Positions 56,160-64,000 of a DNA stretch of 64,000 bases are shown here, one piece after another (positions within the stretch are counted from its first letter, which is position 1; each line of letters begins with the position of its first letter). The notes under the pieces were generated by a model. It searched no databases. It was not told where the DNA came from and saw only the letters and a list, made by a program, of their open reading frames with translations. Position numbers and translations under genes: made by a program. This DNA comes from Scleroderma bovista (lineage: Eukaryota > Basidiomycota > Agaricomycetes > Boletales > Sclerodermataceae), in assembly GCA_037178675.1 (NCBI GenBank), contig JAYMGJ010000719.1:1-64000 (forward strand), written 5' to 3'.

Positions 56160-58223
56160 GTTTTGTGGATTTGCTGATGCAGTGCATGTGACATCCTGAG
56201 TCAACTACTTGGTCTGAGGCCATCCTATTTGCATCTGGCAGCACTTGCAAGTGTCCCCCCTCTGTCTCATGCTCTTTCTGTGAGTATTTGAACCACTGTC
56301 TCCATAAGTGCCAGAACATGGTCAAGGCTAAGTCCAACTACATTTCCCAGAAGTCTAAGCACACTATGAAGGGTGGTAATTCCACACATCAGGTCTCTGA
56401 TGCCTCTAGCTCTTGCCAGGCACCTGCTGAGTCGTCCTCTGGCTCCCAGTCTCCTTCCCAGGCCATGGAGTTTGCTGGATATGCAAGTCTTCATTCCTTT
56501 GACCCCTCCTCTCCTCTGTATGCCCTCCAACTCAATGCTGATGTCCATCGGAATGCAGACACTGGGGCCACTGTTCATATGACCCCCCATCGCCACTGGA
56601 TCCACAATTATACTCCAAAATGCATCCCTGTGAAGTTGGCAGATAACAAGGTCATCTATTCAGCTGGTGGGATCTGTAGTGTTTGTATCAGTCATTGGAG
56701 GAAGGAAGCAGTGCCCTGTCAAGTTTACCAACATCCTGCATGTCCCTGACCTGAGGAATAATTTACTCTCTGTGCTATACTTGTATCAAAGTAAGGGCTT
56801 CCTTGTGAGCATCAATGCGACACAGATGGCCTTCAGATGACCTCCTGAATCTGTCCTCTTTGTGGCAAACATTGGAAACAGCAACTGTGCCTTTCTAGAT
56901 GGAGAAACTGCCCCTCTAGTCAAATTTGAGTCTGCAGCTACAACTATCCCTCTAGATCTCAACCTGTGGCATAGGAGACTGGCCCACCACCACCTGGGTG
57001 ATGTGAAGGCCCTGCTGTGTCACAATCTGGTCACTTGGATGGTCATAGACTCAAAGAATTCCCCTGGTCCTATCTGTGAACCCTGTCTAGCTGGTAAGAT
57101 GCATGCCAACCCCTTCCCTAGCTCCTCTTGATGTGCACCCAGACCTCTGGAACTTGTCCATAGTGATGTCCGTGATGTAGGCCACCTCTCCATGTCTGGG
57201 TATCGATACTGGATCACTTTCATTGATGACTACTCAAGATTTTGCTTTGTTATCCCTCTGAAGGCCAAATCCCAAGCCTTTGAGGTGTTTAAGACATTCA
57301 AGGCCTTTGCTGAGAGAACCAGAGTGAGCGAAAAATCAAGATCCTGCGTGATGACAAGGGAGGGGAGTATATGAGCAATGCCTTCATTGATTTCACCACC
57401 CAATGTGGCATTCTTCACCAGCATACTGTCAGGAATCAACCTCAGCAGAATGGAGTTGCAGAGCATTCTAATAGGCTTCTATCCAAGTGGATTACTCTAA
57501 TGTTGGACAAGTCTGGCCTTGCCAAAGGTTTCTGGAAAGACTGTCTTGCCTCTCTAGTCCATGTCTGGAACAGATGGCTCTGTAGATTGCTACAAGGCTC
57601 AATTGGTGGCCAAGGGCTACAACCAGCATCCTGGATTCAATTACCTTGTAGTCTTCACTCCTACCGTTTTCCTTTCCTCCATCCAGGTTATTCTCATGCT
57701 TGCTGCACTCCAGGACCTCCACCTGCACTCCCTCAATGTCTCTCATGCCTACCTCAATGGGGAAATGGACTGTGAGGTCTATATAGCCCAACTAGAAGGA
57801 TTTGTGGAGGGAGATCCCAAAGCTAAGGTGTGTTTGCTCCAGAAAGCTATCTATGGCAGTAAACAGGGTGAAAACTGCTGAAACAAGAAGATGCGCTCTG
57901 TACTTGAGTCCCTTGACTTCAGGCAGACCTACTCTGATGCCAGCATCTATATCTTTTCCAAGGATGGTGTAACTATAATTCTCCCTGTCTTTGTCAATGA
58001 TATGACTGTAGCCTCACAATCTGAATCTGCCATCCAGTCTTTCATTGCCCAACTGAGCCAGCACTTCAAAATTTGTAAGCTGGGCCATACTACTCAGCTT
58101 CTAGGCATCAAAATCAACAGGGATCGTGCCAAGCACTCTATCTCACTCTTCCAAAGGCAGTATTGCCTTGATGTCCTTGATAGGTTTGGTATGGCTGATT
58201 GTAAGCCCATCTCCACTCCAATG
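56160..58223 (+). pseudogene. Copia family 1 gag-pol fragment, internally deleted
   Basis: Forward copy of the element at 12,609-27,471. It begins in the gag zinc-knuckle region (CLHKCQNMVKAKSNYISQ) and has the protease NADTGATVHMTPHRHW, the pre-integrase WHRRLAHHHLGDV..CEPCLAGKM, and an integrase core with TFIDDYSRF and QPQQNGVAEHSNR. At about 57,570 integrase (SLVHVWNR) jumps to RT (DGSVDCYKAQLVAKGYNQ), a deletion of roughly 0.8 kb. RT shows FVNDM where the nested copy has the catalytic FVDDM. Several stops and frameshifts. It ends at a copia family 2 insertion at 58,224. Confidence 0.9.
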
Positions 58224-58534
58224 TGTTGAACGTTAACCAGCATGTGTTACTGGTACTTCAGCATGTGACCACGCAATGCTTACATAAGCATTTCGAGTGC
58301 ACTATACACAGTAGTTATTTTCATTACTCCCTCAGTAGCTTGAATATCTACTGAGGGTAAGTAGTCCTTTACACACTCCTTTTACACTTACTCACTTGTA
58401 GTAGTCACTACAGGTACTACTCTAATAGCAGTAGCTTGAATATCTACTGAGGTCACTTCAGGGTTACCAATTTCCTACCACAGCTTCTGTCCTCTAGGTC
58501 CACTGCAGCAACTCCCAACACACTTTTTCCAAGA
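58224..58534 (+). repeat. Copia family 2 5' LTR
   Basis: It starts TGTTGAACGTTAACC and ends before the PBS at 58,535; the terminal CA is changed to GA. It inserted in the copia family 1 RT after 'ccaatg'; the matching right end is not in the window. Confidence 0.8.
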
Positions 58535-58548
58535 GGTTATGAGCCCTG
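58535..58548 (+). promoter_or_regulatory. Primer-binding site of copia family 2
   Basis: GGTTATGAGCCCTG, identical to the sites in copia families 1 and 3 and the TRIM. Confidence 0.75.
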
Positions 58549-58558
58549 CTCTTGCCTA

Positions 58559-59398
58559 GTGGAAGGAGCAGACTTATGGAAAACAGGATTTACCCTTACC
58601 TGGAAAGTTTCAAGTGAAATGGTCCTTGAACTCCCTGAACTCGCACAAGAAAATCAATACTGGAAAATTTACCATGTGCATATCCTCAATAACGCAGCTG
58701 CAGAAGGTGTAGTCAGCCACCTCGCAGGTGCAACACCAAAACCAGTCGATTCGCATGAACTTGAAGCATGGAACTTGTCTAATGTATTGGCAAAATTTAT
58801 TATACTTGAAGTGATTACAGATTCCCTTCTCGAGCAACTCATGCACCACGAGCTTGCCCACACTCTCTTCAGCCACCTTGCAGCCATCCTTGGCGACCTC
58901 AAACCCATAGCTCTCAAGACTCCAGCAGAACAGAGCAACAAAGACGAGCCTCTCTGAGAGGACTTGCACTCAAAGTCGGACAGTGCTGACTCAGTGCACA
59001 CTGTGAATATTGTCAAAGGAAAAGATGTCAAAGGAGCTGGCGCAGCCACATGCATTGCACATGACACAGATCAGGATAACAACTATCCTACTAGTCTAAC
59101 ATCCAAGCTCAAAAGGACTGAACTCCATGATGAAAAACCCAGTGGCACCATGCCAGCTGGTATCCCCAGTATTCCCAATACAAACATTACAACTATCTAC
59201 CCAAAAGACCTGGGAAACCTGCCAAACATGCCTGATGGTACATCAAGGGGAGATGATCATGAGAGGGCTGAGAGCGGAGGACAGTGGCAGCGCACCATGC
59301 ATGAGGTGAATCAGAATGATGGAATGGCTTCGCCAGCCCCCAATATGGCAGACAGGACGTGCGAGATGACGGGCGACAGCCCAGTACCACTCTCGTGA
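58559..59398 (+). pseudogene. Copia family 2 gag-like region
   Basis: An open frame 58,559-58,957 has a block like a copia gag start (LAQENQYWKIYHVHILNNAA, HLAGATPKPVDSHELEAWNL, AKFIILEVITDSLLEQLMHH). After a TGA (Leu-stop-Glu-Asp-Leu; CGA would fit) the same frame continues to 59,398 as a Thr/Asn/Asp-rich tail. No zinc knuckle or pol was found downstream, so this may be a gag-only, non-autonomous derivative. Confidence 0.5.
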
Positions 59399-59791
59399 AC
59401 ATGACCTAAAAACGCTGTGAAACATCAGCATCAGTCAACACGAAATATACCTCTGCCAATCGGACGTGCAAATGCCAATGCACAGTGCTCAAACAGGCAC
59501 CCGAAGCCCAACATCTACTCACCCAGATGGCATAGATCGCCACTCAAAGGGGAGAGAGATGGTATTGCCACAAACGGCTGCACATGCAGTTCAAGCGGGC
59601 GACCTATGCCCCAGAAGTTTTCCACTGCCTCAAACGAGTCAAAAGCACTCGTTACAGTATCCATCGAGTCAGAGAATCCAGTTAGCAGTGAAATACTGCG
59701 AGTATGCCTTGCGAGTGTGCATTGGCACATGGACAATGTGAACTGCCTTGGGAGCAGAGCAGATGCTTCAAACAGCTGCACAGATGGGTCG
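59399..59791 (+). other. Ser/Asn-rich frames, internal region of copia 2
   Basis: Open frames without known domain continue from the gag-like region until the solo LTR at 59,792. Probably former retroelement coding DNA. Confidence 0.3.
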
Positions 59792-61037
59792 TGTCATATC
59801 CATACTTTTCCAGTCGCAACTCCAGTCTAACCATGGCCCACCTGACCTCTCCTTAGGCATAGATGCAACTCCGGATCTAGTCCGGCCATCTCCAGCCCTA
59901 TAGCTGCACTCCAGCTCAACTCTGGTCACTACGTCCATCTCCGCCTCAGGACTAACCCCTGTCTTCTTACAGACAGATCCGCGGTCTAACTCCTCCATGT
60001 CGGACCTGTACCTACCACTAGTCGCTACTCCGGTTTCAGTCCAGCCACTCCCTTAGCCTTGTCTGCAATGTAGCCCAACTCCAGCTGGTACATCCAACTC
60101 CGGCTCAGTTCTGCTCCTGCTCCTGCTCCTGCTCCGCTTCCTCTGTCAGGTCCACCAAAGGCTTAGGACATTTCCATGTCCAACTCCGGACCTTCCTCCG
60201 GCTACTCCGCCCTTCCTCCACTCGCACACTCCCTCTGCTCTTGCACTTCCTCCAGTTGTGCACTTCCTCTGGTCCTGGACATCGCTCCGGACTTAACATT
60301 AGTTAAGTCCACCTCTGACCCTTACCTGTCCTCTTCCGACCTAGTTCCCTTGTCCCTGCTTTTCCTCCATCGTCCCTGTAACTCTAGTTCCCCGTGTCTG
60401 CTTCCGCTCCGGTTTATTTTCCTGTCCCTGCTTTATTTTCTTGTACCTGGTTTATTTTCCTGTCTGCTTCTGCTCCATCCCTTGTCTCGACATTAAGGTG
60501 TTTACTTGTCACCGTATATACTCACCTCTAGTCTTGTTACTATATAAACTACTATACTCTGGCCTAGTAGTTTTCTTAGATCAAATCTTGACTAAGATAC
60601 TCCCCACTCTGTACTACCCACCATGCTCTCCTAATCCCATCTTGTTCTCCTGAACTCCAGCCAACTCCGGCCTCCATCCTATCTCGTCCCCTTGGTCCTA
60701 TGTCCGATCCTAGCAAGTCTCCTACTTGCACGAGGGCAAAAGCCACCTCTGTCCCAGACTCGACGCTAGACCTCTCAGGACTTATCCCACCTCTGGGATG
60801 TCCTTCGCTCTGGACAAGCTGTGCTCAACTCCGGACCACTTTCCCACGGTCCGGACTTACTCCGCAAAAACCCGGACTTACTCCCTGTGCTTCTCTAGTG
60901 CCCGGACTTCATTCATTTGACCCGGACTTGACTCTCTGCACTAACTGGCACCTACTAGTGTCTGGACTTACCTCCTCATTAGTTCCCTGCACCTCTGGAC
61001 CTCCTAGTAAGATCGTCGAGGAGAACCGGTCTTGGCA
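59792..61037 (+). mobile_element. Solo LTR of gypsy family II
   Basis: TGTCATATCC to GGTCTTGGCA, 1,246 bp, flanked by a perfect 5-bp duplication GGTCG (59,787-59,791 and 61,038-61,042). Matches the LTR at 44,337-45,623 throughout, with a ~40-bp gap in the TTCCTCTGG-type repeat near 60,240. Contains 'actatataaac' near 60,540. Confidence 0.92.
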
Positions 61038-61042
61038 GGTCG

Positions 61043-61814
61043 CATGACCAGGTGGATGAATCGAAAGACTTGGTGTATGCATCAGACAAGTCAAACAAAG
61101 CTAAAACGGTCATTGTGAGCCATAGAACCGGTGCAGGCACATACCTGAGCACTGGAGACGTGAAACGCACCGTCGACAAGACAGATGGCATTGGCAGCCA
61201 CACACACGCATTGAGCAGCCACAGAGACACCCTGAACACATCAAACAATGCTGGAACAGGTGGTATGAGTCATGGTGATGAACCAAACACTTACCTGGGA
61301 GCTGGAGGTGCAAAACACGGTGTAGATGCAACAAATGCACCAGAAATCATCAGCACATGCCCAACAGAGCCAAAACCATGAAACTTACCTAGTGAAACTG
61401 CCAGACGGACTCCAGGCAACCCAGGCGGCTGTGGAAACAACACCAACATGTCGAGTGTGTGCACGGTCGCGTACTGGATTGGAAACAACACAAACTTGGC
61501 TGCAAACAAATCAGAATGCGTCAGAATGCCTCCAAACAACTCAAAAATGCAAGACTCACCTTATGGGCATGAAAATGCGACGCCCAAGGACATCTATCAA
61601 TGGAAATGGATCAGCATTGGAGATGGAGATATATACATACCGTGGAAAACACCAATCGACCACACAAGTAGAAAATTCGTCTTTGGACGAGTCGAGAGCA
61701 CAGGCGATGGGATTGAGGCAACGATGAGAGACGTTGAGGGCAAGAGAGCTGGCGATGGGGTTGGAAACCGTGACAAATGGAATGGTGATGTGGACGGCAC
61801 AACGAGCAGTGGTA
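61043..61814 (+). other. Thr/Asn/His-rich frames, continuation of copia 2
   Basis: Forward frames such as 61,052-61,381 and 61,326-61,727 continue the low-complexity coding style seen before 59,791. No domain recognised. Confidence 0.3.
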
Positions 61815-62095
61815 GTGTTGACTCGGTGTGAGTCAAGACAGCGCTGCTAGCTGCAAACAGTCAGCATACATGCTACAGGTCGAGACACCGAGGAAACAGC
61901 TCACCTGTGTTGTCCTGGCCACCCACCAACCATGCAGAACGTCCATATGGACCTGCTAGACATCAACGTTGATGCAAAATGCTCAAGATCGAGCGAATAA
62001 ATGTCAGTTGAACGTCAAGAGCCAAAATGACTCACCTCATGTGCACTCACGTTATGCAGCCATGCAGAAACCCTTCATGCGCAATGCAAGATAAG
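61815..62095 (-). repeat. Right copy of the inverted ~280-bp repeat
   Basis: Reverse complement of 55,855-56,150. It lies immediately upstream of the DDE transposase gene and could be its 5' transposon end. Confidence 0.55.
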
Positions 62096-62114
62096 TGCTG
62101 CTGAACACCAGGTT

Positions 62115-63848
62115 ATGCAGGACAAGGCCCTTGAAGTGATTGAGAAGTCGCTGAAGTCAACAAAGCCTGTGTTTGCTGGAGGACCACAGGGATTGCAGGC
62201 GAAATGGGCACAAGCCATCCAGAGCCACCTGGCTTTGGTCATTCAAAAAGGGCATAATACCATTCAGGCATTGAAGATGGTCACCGAGTGTCATGGTTTT
62301 GCAGCATCATGGGGCGGACGTCAAGTTTGCAGCTGGACTCGGACTTGGATTTCTCAACATACTCTCCCAGTTTCATTGACTGGCTGCCATGCAAAAGTGT
62401 ACTCATTGCTTGATGATCCAGAGGTTGCTATGGAGCTGCGTACATATGTGCGCTCAAACAAGTGGGCTGTCAATGCACAGAAACTCATTGACTTTTCCAA
62501 AAACAAACTTGTCCCAGTGGAGGCAGAGAAGTATCTGCACCATGTCGTTGAAGACGAAATGCCCCAGGGCCTGAAACATTATATGGACCTTGTGCTTTTC
62601 CCTCGTATTCACCTCAAAGTTGGAAAGGGGATCTTGTTGGCTACAGCATGGCGATGGTTACATCGGGAAGGGTTTCAATACATATCATACAAGAAAGGCT
62701 TGTATTTTGATAGTCATGACCATCCAGACATCATCCAGTATTGTCAAGATGTCTTTTTTCCAAAGATGAAGGAATACAAAACTCACCTCGTTCAATACAT
62801 GGTCGGAAATGAGGAAATTGAAGATGTCCATCCAACTAATTTTGTTGAGTGCCGACTTGTTTTGTGCTCACATGATGAAATGACAACCCAGTCTAATGAC
62901 ATGACTCAAAAATCCTGGGTTTTTAATGACGAACACAAGCTATGGAAAAAAGGAGTTGGTCGAGGTATCCACCAGAGTGATGTCATTTGTTCAACTGTTG
63001 GACACTTGGTTGATGCAGGGGTATTGTTAGAGTATGGAAAAAACTACAATGGATATTGGAATGGCGAACTATTCATCAAACAGGTGTGTATTCATATGTA
63101 AAGTTTTGGAATCCATCATGTTTATGAGGTACACAGCTCAAAGAAAAAATTATTCCAACATTCGAAAGGCTTCATGGTCCTGGTTATCAAGCTTTATTTC
63201 TAATTGATAATTCCCAAGGGCATTCTGCTTATGCTGAAGATGCACTGGTGGTCTCTTGCATGAATGTCAACCCAGGAGGAAAGCAGGCTGGGATGCGAGA
63301 TGGTTGGTTCATACAGGATGGGGTAAAGGTACCACAGGCCATGGTATTTCCTGAGGACCATCCAGACTATTCAAACAAGCCCAAAGGCATCAAGTTTGTT
63401 CTCACCAAATGTGATCGCTATCAATCCGAGCTGCGTGGGAAATGTCAACCCCAGGATGGTGCAACTGCTTGTTGCAACAAGCAGATTTTGGAGTTTGAGC
63501 CTGATTTTCAAGCACAGAAATCACTTGTTTGAGAAACCATTGAAGATGCCAGCCACCTTTGCCTTTTTCTGCCCAAGTTCCACTGTGAACTTAATTTTAT
63601 TGAATTCTTCTGGGGAAAGGTCAAGAAATACATCCAAGACAACTGTGATGGGACATTTGAGACACTCAAAAGGAATATCCCACTGGCTCTGCAAGCAGTG
63701 TAATTTCCACTATTCGTTTATGGGAGCACCACACACATCAGTGGATGAACACATACTGTGCAGGGCTGGACATGAAGGCTGGACAGGTTCAAGTCCAGGA
63801 ATTCAGCTCCAAAAAGTATAAGTCACACCAGAGAGTTCCTGAGGCAGT
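62115..63848 (+). pseudogene. DDE superfamily transposase, one stop, one frameshift
   Basis: From ATG 62,115. Exons 62115-63083 and 63137 onward are joined by a 53-nt intron (GTGTGT to CACAG). N-part helix-turn-helix-like (QSHLALVIQKGHNTIQALKM, ASWGGRQVCSWTRTWI). Catalytic Asp in LCSHDEMTTQ, second Asp in ALFLIDNSQGHSAY, Glu in HCELNFIEFFWGKVKK, an IS630/Tc1-mariner-like DDE layout found in a large agaricomycete transposon family. A Cys pair (CCNKQIL) lies between the last two. A TGA near 63,530 breaks the frame; a one-base loss near 63,702 shifts the C-terminus (VISTIRLWEHHTHQWM, EFSSKKYKSHQRVPEAV), which ends at a GTGAGT donor. A further 5' exon is possible. Confidence 0.75.
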
Positions 63849-64000
63849 GGTGAGTTCCTTTGATTTCCAAATAGAGTAATTTTCATTTCATTATAAATCA
63901 ATTTTACTAAATATAGTAATTTGTGAATACCATACATAGTAATACCCCTATGTGGCCAAAATGACCCCGATCCTTGGAACTTTCCTCATGTAATTTTAAG
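63849..64000. other. Window edge, AT-rich, no gene
   Basis: After the GTGAGT donor at about 63,849 only AT-rich sequence is seen; the next exon or transposon end would lie outside the window. Confidence 0.3.

Overview
The window reads as a transposon graveyard from a mushroom-forming basidiomycete (Agaricomycetes). Reasons: Plavaka-type and Tnp2-type transposases and a chromodomain Ty3/gypsy element, all typical of that group; introns of about 35-64 nt with GTRNGY donors, CTRAY branch sites and YAG acceptors; and no operon, bacterial gene or recognisable host housekeeping gene. No database search was possible, so family names rest on motifs and on remembered family appearance.

Left part (1-12,600): relics of an old copia LTR and an unrecognised gene, a copia solo LTR with target duplication (3,322-3,600), then an intact-looking 8-exon gene (599 codons, minus strand, 3,801-5,934) divergent from a broken plus-strand gene (6,038-7,585). 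That second gene is split by a miniature LTR retrotransposon array (6,491-7,384) whose LTRs each carry a tRNA-like Pol III cassette. Next come a decayed Tnp2-like transposase gene (7,699-11,202) and a copia gag fragment running into a minisatellite.

Nested block (12,609-27,471): a Ty1/copia element with TSD GAGTG holds a 9.3-kb foldback-like element (15,273-24,534) with kilobase inverted arms made of tandem repeats. One arm of that holds a PIF/Harbinger transposon (17,237-20,988) with 3-bp TSD, near-perfect TIRs and two open spliced genes. A separate 734-bp solo LTR sits in the copia gag. This gives a clear order of insertion.

Middle (27,472-40,764): minisatellites, a DUF6532-like pseudogene, a gene relic carrying a copia solo LTR, a Plavaka transposase pseudogene followed by a ~2-kb segment that recurs inverted at 50.7-53.4 kb, copia and gypsy LTR fragments, and a hAT-type MITE with 8-bp TSD.

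Right part (40,765-64,000): a 9.76-kb chromodomain Ty3/gypsy element with 5-bp TSD, a candidate -1 frameshift site, a rearranged and duplicated reverse transcriptase, and a spliced antisense gene encoding a Zn(II)2Cys6-type cluster between pol and the 3' LTR. Then the second copy of the Plavaka-linked segment, solo gypsy LTRs, minisatellites, a truncated copia pol invaded by another copia element, and a DDE transposase pseudogene at the right edge.

The genes form no pathway. What links them is mobility: at least three copia-type families plus the miniature element share one primer-binding site that matches the anticodon arm of initiator tRNA-Met, and many reading frames are broken by TGA where CGA would fit, suggesting CpG decay.
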